Below the pieces are notes generated by a model. The model searched no databases. It had not been told where the DNA came from and saw only the letters and a list, made by a program, of their open reading frames with translations. Positions 24,722 through 32,503 of a stretch of DNA of 36,979 nucleotides are shown piece after piece. The stretch comes from Bacteroidales bacterium (GTDB lineage Bacteria > Bacteroidota > Bacteroidia > Bacteroidales > F082): the NCBI GenBank assembly GCA_013141455.1, contig JABFQW010000051.1:1-36979 (forward strand), in the 5' to 3' direction. Positions within the stretch are counted from its first letter, which is position 1, and each line of letters starts with the position of its first letter. Position numbers and translations under genes: made by a program.

Positions 24722-25342
24722 ATGAAAAAAATCACCTTAACATCGCTGATAATAGTAATGTGCATGTCACTTACTTACAGTCAAAAAACAAAACAAGACT
24801 CCACTTACAGGAAGTTCTATGTCGGAAGTTCAGCTTTCATTTTATTGAATCTTAATACTTCCGACCCCAATGCACCGGATTTTGGTCAACTGAACTTTGG
24901 TTACCGAATATCACCTAAAGATGTTATTTCCTTAGAAGCTAAAACATGGAAATATGCCTGGCCATTAGGAATACCTTATGGAAAATCATATGAAGCCCCC
25001 GAAGAAAAATATCCCGGGCATGTAAAAGCTTTTGGTATTGGTTTGGTATATCAACATTTTTGGTGGAAAGGAGCATATACTTCCATTGATGCAGGAAATA
25101 TGTTACAAAAATACATAGATGAAGACAATAAACACATCCAAAACGGCTATCAGTTATTTATGACCTATCGTCTTGGCTACCAATTCCAGTTTTTCAAAAA
25201 CCGGTTCTTTATAGAGCCTTCGGTAGCAATAACACATTGGCCAATTAACACCAATGTTCCGGAATCATTTGCCATAATAGAAGATAAATGGCCAAATTAT
25301 TTCTTGTTTGAGCCGGGACTTCATTTTGGCGTTAAATTTTAA
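24722..25342 (+). CDS. Predicted outer-membrane beta-barrel protein (copy 1)
   Basis: This is a 206-residue exported protein. The ATG at 24722 gives the signal peptide MKKITLTSLIIVMCMSLTYS; an in-frame ATG at 24695 would add nine hydrophilic residues. The body has alternating polar and aromatic strands and ends in Phe (LHFGVKF), the usual mark of a barrel inserted by BamA. Recognisable blocks are NFGYRISPKDVISLEAKTWK, WPLGIPYG, GIGLVYQHFWWKG and FKNRFFIEPSVAITHWPI. The next gene encodes a protein of identical length with all of these blocks. No named family was recognised. It could be a small-molecule pore or a surface-sensing protein; the MalT-like regulator upstream may control it. Confidence 0.75.
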   Translation: MKKITLTSLIIVMCMSLTYSQKTKQDSTYRKFYVGSSAFILLNLNTSDPNAPDFGQLNFGYRISPKDVISLEAKTWKYAWPLGIPYGKSYEAPEEKYPGHVKAFGIGLVYQHFWWKGAYTSIDAGNMLQKYIDEDNKHIQNGYQLFMTYRLGYQFQFFKNRFFIEPSVAITHWPINTNVPESFAIIEDKWPNYFLFEPGLHFGVKF

Positions 25343-25403
25343 AAGTCAGTCTATTTACAATATTAAAAACAAGTCAAAAACTAAACTTTAAATTAGCAAA
25401 CAC

Positions 25404-26024
25404 ATGAAAACAAGTATTTTATTCGTTACTTTTCTTTTGCTCTCAATTGCCATTTTCGGACAGCAAAATAAAAAAGACTCAATTCCCAACTACAAATTCT
25501 CAGTAAGCACTACGTGGCTGACATTCGCCAATTTTGGTGAGGAAAAAACAAATACACACCATTACGAGTTACATTTTGGTTATCAACTTACTCCTAAAGA
25601 CAAAATTGGTATTAAAGTAACCACATGGAAACTATTTGCCCCTATGGGCATACCACTTGGGGATGCAATTCAGATGAAAGAAAGTACTTTTTTCTCTGGT
25701 AAACTCAGCGAAAAAGGTATAGGCCTTACTTATCAGCGTATGTTTTGGAAAGGGTTATTTGCTACAATAGAAATTATACCATTAATGAAAACATATTTTG
25801 ATGAAAATAAGAAGAAGTTAGGTAACGGTTTTAAATTATATACTACGTATCATGTTGGCTACCATATTCCTTTATTTAAAAACAGAATGTATATTGAACC
25901 TCAAATTCATTGTAACTATTGGCCAATTGATACAAAAACACCCCAGAGTTTTCAAGTGGAAGAAAACAAATGGAATAATTACTTACTTTTTGAACCCAAT
26001 TTATATATCGGGGTCAAATTTTAA
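25404..26024 (+). CDS. Predicted outer-membrane beta-barrel protein (copy 2, tandem paralogue)
   Basis: This is a 206-residue exported protein with signal peptide MKTSILFVTFLLLSIAIFGQ. It is a diverged tandem duplicate of the gene before it: LHFGYQLTPKDKIGIKVTTW, MGIPLGD, GIGLTYQRMFWKG, GNGFKLYTTYHVGYHIPLFK, NRMYIEPQI, WPIDTKTPQSF and a final LYIGVKF align in order. It ends in Phe, as expected for a BamA substrate. The gap between the two genes is 61 bases, so they probably share a transcript. The divergence between copies is high enough to suggest an old duplication with separate roles, perhaps different ligands (inference). Confidence 0.75.
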   Translation: MKTSILFVTFLLLSIAIFGQQNKKDSIPNYKFSVSTTWLTFANFGEEKTNTHHYELHFGYQLTPKDKIGIKVTTWKLFAPMGIPLGDAIQMKESTFFSGKLSEKGIGLTYQRMFWKGLFATIEIIPLMKTYFDENKKKLGNGFKLYTTYHVGYHIPLFKNRMYIEPQIHCNYWPIDTKTPQSFQVEENKWNNYLLFEPNLYIGVKF

Positions 26025-26170
26025 AACCATTTTTTTTGAAAATACTGGATAGCAGGAACAAGAATAAATCCTTACCTTTAACAACATCTTATTGTCAATA
26101 ACCTGAATTTTAGCATGTTTTAATGTTATATTATGAAAATCAAGCAAGAATTTCTTAAGAAAAAATTAGT

Positions 26171-27652
26171 ATGAAAACATTACTCATTACAACACTTCTC
26201 TGTTTTGGAATGGTTACAGGGATTTTCGCCCAGAAAATTGACTTTTCAGGCTATTTGGCTTCGAGTGGAGGAGTGCACACTTCCACACCTTCGGTTGTAG
26301 ATAAGAATGGAAATATATTTATTGCCGGTGGCACAGGAGGTGGGTTAAAGGTAACAAACGATGCTTTTCAAAAAAGTTATAATGGGCATACTGATGATGA
26401 TGTGACTGGAGGCGATGCATTCTTAATGAAATTGTCACCCACAGGAGACATCATTTACTCTACCTATATAGGCGGTTCGGGGTCAGAAAACTACTGTTTG
26501 AAAATTGCGCTTGATGATTCCGGAAACGTGTATGTTGGCTTTACAACTGAATCGGGGGATTTACCTGTTTCAAATAATGCCTGTCAAAAATCAATAAAAG
26601 GCGATAATGATCATTATATAATAAAATTCAGTAATGATTGCAACTATATTGCATCCACTTACCTCGGAGGTTCAGGCAGCGATCACTGGACAACACTCGC
26701 AGTTTATAATAATATCTTGTATTTATTTGGAAAAACCAAGTCGTTGGATTTCCCCACAACTCAAAGAGCCATTCAAAAGGAATATGATAATTCTGCACCA
26801 CCTGACAGCAATCAATCATGGATGGCTGGTGATATAACAATTACAGCATTATCTCTGAATCTCGATAAAATATTAAACTCTACTTATTTAGGAGGAAATT
26901 CGTTGGACTATATCAGATCTTATTCTTTCGATTCAGATAAAAAAATTATTCTGGTCGGCGCAACTTATTCTGGTAATTACCCCGTCACCAAGAAAGCTTA
27001 TCAAAAAACTATGGATGGAAAACAGGATGGCTTTTTAACAATCATCAGTCAAAATCTTTCTAAGATTGATTATTCGACATTTATCGGAGGGGATTCAACG
27101 GATCAGGTTAATTCTATTTCTGTAGAAGATGCCGATAATATTATTCTTGTCGGTGAAACAAAATCACCTGATTTTCCGGTCACATACGATGCGACAAATA
27201 GGAAATATATTGGTGGTAATGCGGATGGTTTTATAATGAGATTTAATTTAAAGTTGAATAAGCCGGTATATTCATCTTTCATAGGCGGTTCAAAAACCGA
27301 TCAGTTAAGATATATTGCAAAAACCGAAAAGCAAAAATATGTGTTGGCCGGAACATCGGCATCAAAAGATTTTCCGCTGACAAAAGATGCGCTATACCCA
27401 TCCATAAATGCAGGTATGGATTTAGTGATATTATCATTTGATAAGACGCTAAAAAATATTGAATTCTCAACATACGGAGGGGGGGCAAAACAGCGAATTA
27501 TGGATCCAATCTTCAACTATGTTAAAGGGGGTAAGTTGATAATATCATCCATGTGTGTTTCTCCCGATTTCCCGGCAACATTTAAATTTGTTGAACCGGA
27601 TAACACCTGGTTGAATTGTATTTGGAAATTTGATCTGAACGATAAATTATAG
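26171..27652 (+). CDS. Secreted SBBP-repeat (beta-propeller) protein
   Basis: This is a 493-residue exported protein with signal peptide MKTLLITTLLCFGMVTGIFAQ. It consists of SBBP-type propeller repeats. The hallmark ST(Y/F)(I/L)GG recurs at least five times (STYIGGSGSENY, STYLGGSGSDHW, STYLGGNSLDY, STFIGGDSTDQ, SSFIGGSKTDQ). Each is followed by a strand and a DFPVT-like motif (SGDLPVS, SLDFPTT, SGNYPVT, SPDFPVT, SKDFPLT). No T9SS sorting domain and no membrane anchor follow the last repeat, so it should stay periplasmic or leave by another route. No enzyme motif is seen. It may bind a carbohydrate or protein at the envelope. Confidence 0.85.
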   Translation: MKTLLITTLLCFGMVTGIFAQKIDFSGYLASSGGVHTSTPSVVDKNGNIFIAGGTGGGLKVTNDAFQKSYNGHTDDDVTGGDAFLMKLSPTGDIIYSTYIGGSGSENYCLKIALDDSGNVYVGFTTESGDLPVSNNACQKSIKGDNDHYIIKFSNDCNYIASTYLGGSGSDHWTTLAVYNNILYLFGKTKSLDFPTTQRAIQKEYDNSAPPDSNQSWMAGDITITALSLNLDKILNSTYLGGNSLDYIRSYSFDSDKKIILVGATYSGNYPVTKKAYQKTMDGKQDGFLTIISQNLSKIDYSTFIGGDSTDQVNSISVEDADNIILVGETKSPDFPVTYDATNRKYIGGNADGFIMRFNLKLNKPVYSSFIGGSKTDQLRYIAKTEKQKYVLAGTSASKDFPLTKDALYPSINAGMDLVILSFDKTLKNIEFSTYGGGAKQRIMDPIFNYVKGGKLIISSMCVSPDFPATFKFVEPDNTWLNCIWKFDLNDKL

Positions 27653-27659
27653 GTATCCC

Positions 27660-27725
27660 AATTACTCAAACATTGGCAAATAATCCTGAATCCTTCTTGT
27701 ATAATAGGATCCGGTTTGAGCAATT
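27660..27725. other. Long imperfect hairpin after the SBBP-repeat gene
   Basis: AATTACTCAAAC (27660-27671) pairs with GTTTGAGCAATT (27714-27725) with one mismatch, and inner bases around AATCCT and AGGAT can extend it. There is no T run after it on the plus strand, so it may be a transcript-stabilising or weak termination structure. Confidence 0.4.
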
Positions 27726-27749
27726 AATAAAAACATAAACAAGAAAAAA

Positions 27750-27850
27750 ATGAAAAAACTTTTGCAATTTTATTTACAATCAGTCTTATATCTGCAACAC
27801 AAAAAAGGACTGTTCCTCTCAGATACCATTGGTTACAAACGAAGGGTTGA
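27750..27850 (+). pseudogene. Frameshifted signal-peptide remnant
   Basis: An ATG at 27750 reads MKKLL and then a frame without resemblance to a protein. From 27764 a neighbouring frame reads AILFTISLISATQKRTVPLR and stops at 27848-27850. Joined, MKKLL plus AILFTISLISATQ makes a normal signal peptide with a cleavage site, so one base appears to have been lost near 27761-27764. The rest of the gene is gone. It lies just before the DUF4932 gene start at 27879. It may be the head of an old paralogue. Confidence 0.5.
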
Positions 27851-27878
27851 ATGTATCTACTCTTGAAAAACACAAACC

Positions 27879-29000
27879 ATGAAAAAAAATATTTTATTCA
27901 TCTCCAGCCTGCTTCTCTCCATTGTAATATCCGGGCAGGAAACAAAACAAAGTAACCCGGATTTATTGAGTCATTATCCATTGCCAACGGTGGATAAGCG
28001 TGTAGAACTTCTGAGTATTGTATTTCGTCTGGCGGGAAATTTTGAGTACAACGAGGATGTTTTCAGAAGCTATGTTGCCGACATTCACAGTCACTTCGAC
28101 AAATACAAAAATCATCCGCTTATTTCGTTTGCAACTGAAATGCGCGACAAAAACGGAGTAAGTTTTGATGCGGTTATGTGCATGGCCATCTATCTTGAAC
28201 AGCCTCCTTCGTTAAATCCCATTGTACCGTTTTCACAAAAAATCCCTGAAAGAAGATGGGGGCAGGACAATGCCAATAAATTCGCCGGATTGCTGAAACA
28301 ATTTTATTCCCAAGCCAGATGCGAAGAGTTTTTCAAAAAACAGGAAGGGTTGTATAAAATTGCACAGGAAAGATTCATGCCGGTATATAACGCACTGGAT
28401 GTAAACTGGTACAGGCAGTATTACGGAGTGCAACCTGAAGGCAGCCTGAATACCATTATTGGCCTGGGACTTGGTGGAGGTAATTTTGGTCCGAAAGTAA
28501 AATATCCCGATAGCAAAGAAGATACGTATGCAATTATGGGAACCTGGTTTATAGATAGTACCAATAAACCCTTCTATTCAGTTGATAATTGCTTGCCAAC
28601 GCTTATTCACGAATTTAACCATTCCTATGTAAACCACCTGACTAAAAAATATGAAAGGGATTTTGAGAGTTCAGGTACAAAACTCTTTGACCTTGTAAAA
28701 GCGGGTATGGGAAGTCAACATTATACAAACTGGCAGACTATACTGAATGAGTCTTTGGTAAGGGCTTCCGTTATTCGCTATATGTTGAAACACAATCCGG
28801 ATGGGAAAGAGGCTAAAAATCAATTGATATCCGAATTTGGAAAGGGATTTTTCTGGATGAAAGGCCTGGTTGAATCCCTTGGGTTTTATGAGAAAAACAG
28901 GAACAACTATCCAACACTTGAAAGCTATATGCCGGTTTTGGCTGATTTTTTTAACGGTGTAGCCAAAGAAAGCGAAGCCATGTTTGAAATTAAAGATTAA
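27879..29000 (+). CDS. Putative secreted zinc metallopeptidase, DUF4932 family
   Basis: This is a 373-residue exported protein with signal peptide MKKNILFISSLLLSIVISGQ. It has a zinc-metallopeptidase HExxH motif at 244-248 (HEFNH in PTLIHEFNHSYVNHL). A downstream Glu in LNESLVRASVIRYM (Glu291) is a good candidate for the third ligand. The N-terminal half (RVELLSIVFRLAGNFEYNED, then FDAVMCMAIYLEQPP) has the pattern I associate with DUF4932, whose members are poorly studied. The substrate is unknown. Neighbouring genes upstream are envelope proteins, and the 98-base region before the start contains a frameshifted signal-peptide fossil, so this gene may have replaced or followed a decayed one. 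Confidence 0.85.
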   Translation: MKKNILFISSLLLSIVISGQETKQSNPDLLSHYPLPTVDKRVELLSIVFRLAGNFEYNEDVFRSYVADIHSHFDKYKNHPLISFATEMRDKNGVSFDAVMCMAIYLEQPPSLNPIVPFSQKIPERRWGQDNANKFAGLLKQFYSQARCEEFFKKQEGLYKIAQERFMPVYNALDVNWYRQYYGVQPEGSLNTIIGLGLGGGNFGPKVKYPDSKEDTYAIMGTWFIDSTNKPFYSVDNCLPTLIHEFNHSYVNHLTKKYERDFESSGTKLFDLVKAGMGSQHYTNWQTILNESLVRASVIRYMLKHNPDGKEAKNQLISEFGKGFFWMKGLVESLGFYEKNRNNYPTLESYMPVLADFFNGVAKESEAMFEIKD

Positions 29001-29180
29001 ATGTAAACGAACACCCTCCAATACATGTATTATATATGGGGTAATGATGAATTTGATCGGTTCACAGCTTTATTCTAACTTTACTGAAAGGTGGTAGACA
29101 GCAGTTTCAAACTCCCAAATACAACAAAGAAGTAAAACGTTAACAAAATGCATAAGACTCATCCATTAAACATAATAAAT

Positions 29181-29270
29181 ATGAAACGACAAATCATTCC
29201 GGCGACATTCCTGATTTCTATTTTCATTGTCGCAAAGGCTCAAACTGATTCTGTAATTGATAGTTACTAA
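29181..29270 (+). pseudogene. Truncated exported-protein head (29 residues)
   Basis: An ATG at 29181 reads MKRQIIPATFLISIFIVAKA followed by QTDSVIDSY and a stop at 29268-29270. This is a full signal peptide with a mature start of nine residues. Such an AQTDSVIDSY start is common in exported serine hydrolases (beta-lactamase-like) of Bacteroidota, though this is too short to name. It is followed directly by a fragment of an unrelated SET-domain gene, so it looks like the head of a lost gene. A true short peptide gene is the alternative. Confidence 0.55.
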
Positions 29271-29278
29271 ATCGGTAA

Positions 29279-29449
29279 GTTTTATCATCGGCAAATCCAA
29301 ATGCCGGAATACTTGATTATGCCATGGCGATAACCAGTGATTATAAGATGAATTGTAACTGTGGAAGAAGTAACTGCCGGAAAGTGATAATAGGTGATGA
29401 CTGGAAAAAAGAAGAATTACAAAAACGTTATGGAAAATATTTTTCCTGA
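29279..29449 (+). pseudogene. C-terminal fragment of a SET-domain protein
   Basis: The open stretch has no start codon at its head and reads from 29279 to a stop at 29447-29449. It encodes ANPNAGILDYAMAITSDYKM, then NCNCGRSNCRKVIIGDDWKK and EELQKRYGKYFS. This fits the end of bacterial SET-domain methyltransferases: the NPN block, the catalytic DYAM piece, the post-SET zinc motif CxCGxxxC, and the tail DDWKxxELQxRYxxYFS. Most of the SET domain between the NPN and DYAM blocks, and everything before, is missing. Hence it is a relic, with the zinc-binding end preserved. The rest of 29001-29496 holds no other gene. Confidence 0.65.
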
Positions 29450-29496
29450 CTTATTTATAAAAAAATTCTATGAATAGATTAAAACGAATTGATAAT

Positions 29497-30192
29497 ATGA
29501 ACTCAAACAGAAAAAAAACAATTATTGTCGGTGTATTATTTATTATTGGTATAGTTGCAGGCATACTGAGCATAGATCCGGTAATAGATTCTTCAGATTA
29601 CCTTGTTAAAGCTTCTGCAAATGCAAATCAGGTTATAACCAGAGCATTACTACAGTTTTTAATAGCTGTTGCTTATGCGAGCATCCCAATTATCTTATAT
29701 CCGATTTTAAGAAAACATAATAAAGATCTGGCACTAGGTTTTCTTGTTTTCAGAATCATTGCTGTAGTGTATATTTTCTTTGGCTGGACGAGTATATTGT
29801 TGTTGTTGGCAATAAGTCAGGAATTCGTAAAAGCTGGGACCCCCGATCCTTCGTATTTTCAAACTATAGGAGAGTTAGGAAGAATTGGGCGTGATATGAT
29901 GAACCACGTGGCAATGCCATTGGTTCTGAGTGTAGGTAACATTATGTTCTACTCTTTATTGTATAAAACAAAACTTGTCCCACAATGGCTGTCGGGTTGG
30001 GGGCTTATCGCAACTGTAATGGGTAGCATATTAGGAAGCTTACTGGTAATGTTCCAAATCATCGGCATTATAACCCCAGAGTACATTTTCCTGACACTTC
30101 CCACGGCTTTGCTTGAAATAGTTTTGGCTATCTGGTTTATTGCTAAGGGTTTTGATTCGAAAGTAATGGATTCCATTTTTGAAAAAGAATAA
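29497..30192 (+). CDS. DUF4386 family membrane protein
   Basis: This is a 231-residue inner-membrane protein with about six hydrophobic helices. The start at 29497 gives MNSNRKKTIIVGVLFIIGIV, the normal beginning of DUF4386 proteins; an ATG at 29470 would add nine residues. Family pieces include FRIIAVVYIFFGWTSILLLL, PSYFQTIGELGRIGRDMMNH, KLVPQWLSGWGLIATVMGSI, and a last helix region PTALLEIVLAIWFIAKGF. The function of DUF4386 is not known. Genes of this family are often next to medium-chain dehydrogenase/reductase genes, and here one starts 20 bases downstream, so they form an operon. The membrane protein may couple to or regulate the reductase (inference). Confidence 0.85.
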   Translation: MNSNRKKTIIVGVLFIIGIVAGILSIDPVIDSSDYLVKASANANQVITRALLQFLIAVAYASIPIILYPILRKHNKDLALGFLVFRIIAVVYIFFGWTSILLLLAISQEFVKAGTPDPSYFQTIGELGRIGRDMMNHVAMPLVLSVGNIMFYSLLYKTKLVPQWLSGWGLIATVMGSILGSLLVMFQIIGIITPEYIFLTLPTALLEIVLAIWFIAKGFDSKVMDSIFEKE

Positions 30193-30212
30193 AAGCAAAA
30201 AGTAAATAAAAT

Positions 30213-31181
30213 ATGAAAGCAATTGTTTGTCCAAAATATGGACTTCCAGAAGTTCTTCAACACAAGGAAGAGAATAAACCTATTCCTAAGAACAATGAAC
30301 TACTTATAAGAGTTTGTACTGTTTTTGTAGGAATAGAGGATATTATGCAACGAAAGGGTAAACCATATTTTGGACGTTTTTTTGTTGGTTTAACAAAACC
30401 CAGGAAACCAATATTAGGTACTGAATTTTGTGGAGAGATTGAAGAAATAGGCAAAGATGTAAGGCTATTTAAAAAAGGTGATAGTGTTTTCGGTGTTACG
30501 GGTGCAGATTTTGGTTGTTATGCCGAGTATATTTGTATGCATGAAGCTGGTTTATTATCAATAAAGCCACCAAATATGACCAACGAGGAAGCAGCCCCTG
30601 TCTGTGGGGCAATGGCAGCATGGAATCTTTTAATAGCAATCGCAAATATTCAGAGCGGACAAAAAGTTCTCATCTATGGAGCTGCCGGGAGTATAGGTTT
30701 GGCTGCAGTTCAAATAGCCAAAGTGTTTGGGGCAGAAGTTACCGGAGTGTGCAGTTCATCCAATTTGGAAATGGTGATATCCCTGGGAGCTGATAACGTA
30801 TTTGATAATACAGGTGAGGATTTTACAAAAAATGGTCTGACTTATGATGTTATACTAGATGTGTCAGGTAAACCTTCTACTTTAAATTTCAAAAACTCAC
30901 TTAGCAAAAGTGGGTTTTACCTGACGGTTTACCCGACGGTTTCAATTCTTCTTCAAACCTTTTGGACTTCACTGTTCAATGGTAAGAAAGTTGTGTTTTC
31001 GGCTACTGGACTTAAACCAGTTTCTGACCGTTTAGCCTTTCTCAAAGAGCTTATTAAGCTTTTTGAGGAAGGAAAGTTAAAAACAATAATAGATAAAAGT
31101 TTCCAGTTGGAACAAATGGCTGAAGCTCATCGATATATCGAAAGTGGACCCGAAAGGGGTAATGTTGTTGTAACCATATAG
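30213..31181 (+). CDS. NAD(P)-dependent zinc-independent MDR oxidoreductase (quinone oxidoreductase-like)
   Basis: This is a 322-residue cytoplasmic reductase of the medium-chain dehydrogenase superfamily. It has the GroES-like N-terminal domain (MKAIVCPKYGLPEVLQHKEE; ILGTEFCGEIEEIGKDV at about 70-86) and a Rossmann domain with the nucleotide motif KVLIYGAAGSIGLAAVQIAK at about 151-170. The Zn-binding Cys/His residues of alcohol dehydrogenases are lacking, as in quinone oxidoreductase-like members. The segment ending in MAEAHRYIESGPERGNVVVTI is typical of the family's end. The substrate is unknown; quinones or enones are usual. It follows DUF4386 by 20 bases. A clear paralogue begins at 36183, about 6 kb downstream. 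Confidence 0.9.
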   Translation: MKAIVCPKYGLPEVLQHKEENKPIPKNNELLIRVCTVFVGIEDIMQRKGKPYFGRFFVGLTKPRKPILGTEFCGEIEEIGKDVRLFKKGDSVFGVTGADFGCYAEYICMHEAGLLSIKPPNMTNEEAAPVCGAMAAWNLLIAIANIQSGQKVLIYGAAGSIGLAAVQIAKVFGAEVTGVCSSSNLEMVISLGADNVFDNTGEDFTKNGLTYDVILDVSGKPSTLNFKNSLSKSGFYLTVYPTVSILLQTFWTSLFNGKKVVFSATGLKPVSDRLAFLKELIKLFEEGKLKTIIDKSFQLEQMAEAHRYIESGPERGNVVVTI

Positions 31182-31274
31182 ATTAAAGTAAATGAAAGCG
31201 CATAACAAGGCCATTTAAAAGTAAAAGTTGAAACGATTTCTTATTAAAAGCAGGAAAACTTAAAAGGATTTAAA

Positions 31275-31388
31275 ATAAAAAAAATAGTAGTTGTTATTTT
31301 TAAAGGGCTATTATACTGTCAGAATGTATTCTCGCAAAGTACAGAATATAAGAAAGTGTTAAATAAGATTAATAATGAAGAAAAATGA
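31275..31388 (+). pseudogene. Signal-peptide remnant with lost start codon
   Basis: A frame open from 31248 to the stop at 31386-31388 reads KKIVVVIFKGLLYCQNVFSQ followed by STEYKKVLNKINNEEK. This is a plausible signal peptide and mature start, but the position where Met is expected (31275-31277) is ATA. One G-to-A change would explain the loss. The mature part ends after 16 residues. The stop codon overlaps the first possible ATG (31385) of the hydrolase frame. Confidence 0.45.
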
Positions 31389-31429
31389 ACTTGCCGATAC
31401 AATCAGTAATGTGCGCAAATAAAAACAAG

Positions 31430-32362
31430 ATGAGAGCATGTACACACATATTTATTCTTCTATTTATATTATTTTCTTGTTCATCAGTAAAAAATTTTGA
31501 AAGACCAAATGTGCCACCAGAAGACGAAGGACATTTTATCTTGATAAGAAAAAGTTGTCAATTGTTCATTTATGATTACCAACCCATTGAAAAATACAAG
31601 CATACAATATTCGTGATTTCCGGAATTACAGGAATAAACCACCAGGCCGAAAGGGATATTATTGACCATCTAAGCAATCATGAAAACAGGATCGTTGTTA
31701 TCCATCCCCGCGGCACTGGATACTCTGATGGAGAGCGTGGCGATATTTCCAAATTTTCGGATTTTATAAATGATTATATTGAGATTATTACAAAGGATCA
31801 GGACTACAATTCAGCAAAGCACAAAATAGTGTTGTATGGTCACAGTATGTCAACGGCAATTTTACTTGCCGTCGCTCACAAACTGGAAAATATTGGTGGA
31901 GCTATTCTCGTAAATCCCCCTTACATCTTGAAAAAGGCCAAAGGGATGTCGCCGGATTTTGGTGAGTATATGAAATATGGATGGTTCTACCTCTTTCAGA
32001 AACACAAACCCATCGTCAATATGGCCGGTGATCCGACAAAAATTGAAAACTCAGAAGATAGAGAAGAATCAGAATTAAGAATAAATGACCCGTTGCTGGT
32101 AAAATATTTCAGCATGTATATGATGACGGAATCCGGAAAGTTAATGAATTCGATGATCGATTATGCCAGGACCGCTGCTTATCCCTTGCTGCTGATTTAT
32201 GGGGAGAAGGATAATATCGTTGACAAAAAAGGATGTGATTTACTATTTGAGGCATGGAAATTTAAATGGAAACAATACCTGTTGGTAGAGAATGGTACAC
32301 ATGGCAAATCAACGGTAATACGCTCAAAGGATTCAATCAAAAAGTGGATAAATGAACTTTAA
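31430..32362 (+). CDS. Alpha/beta hydrolase lipoprotein (monoacylglycerol lipase-like)
   Basis: This is a 310-residue exported hydrolase. From the ATG at 31430 the signal peptide MRACTHIFILLFILFSC gives a lipobox (LFSC) with Cys17; two earlier in-frame ATGs (31385 and 31409) would precede it with polar residues and are unlikely. The alpha/beta fold shows the HPRGTGYSDGERGD strand-loop, the nucleophile elbow GHSMS (Ser139), the acid in YGEKDNIVDKKG and the base in NGTHGKS. The region between the elbow and the acid holds a lid with FQKHKPIVNMAGDPTK. It resembles the serine aminopeptidase/lysophospholipase group (Hydrolase_4). Its substrate is unknown; a lipid ester is likely for an envelope lipoprotein. 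The gap to the previous MDR gene contains a fossil signal peptide. Confidence 0.88.
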   Translation: MRACTHIFILLFILFSCSSVKNFERPNVPPEDEGHFILIRKSCQLFIYDYQPIEKYKHTIFVISGITGINHQAERDIIDHLSNHENRIVVIHPRGTGYSDGERGDISKFSDFINDYIEIITKDQDYNSAKHKIVLYGHSMSTAILLAVAHKLENIGGAILVNPPYILKKAKGMSPDFGEYMKYGWFYLFQKHKPIVNMAGDPTKIENSEDREESELRINDPLLVKYFSMYMMTESGKLMNSMIDYARTAAYPLLLIYGEKDNIVDKKGCDLLFEAWKFKWKQYLLVENGTHGKSTVIRSKDSIKKWINEL

Positions 32363-32503
32363 TTTCCTCACCCGACTACAGATTATTCACCATAAAAAAA
32401 CACTGACTTTTAAAAAGATATAACAAACAGTAAATCGATCCTGATTATTAATAATTTTGAGTTCAGAATGATTCAAGTTCCACACATTTAATAGCACTTC
32501 AAT

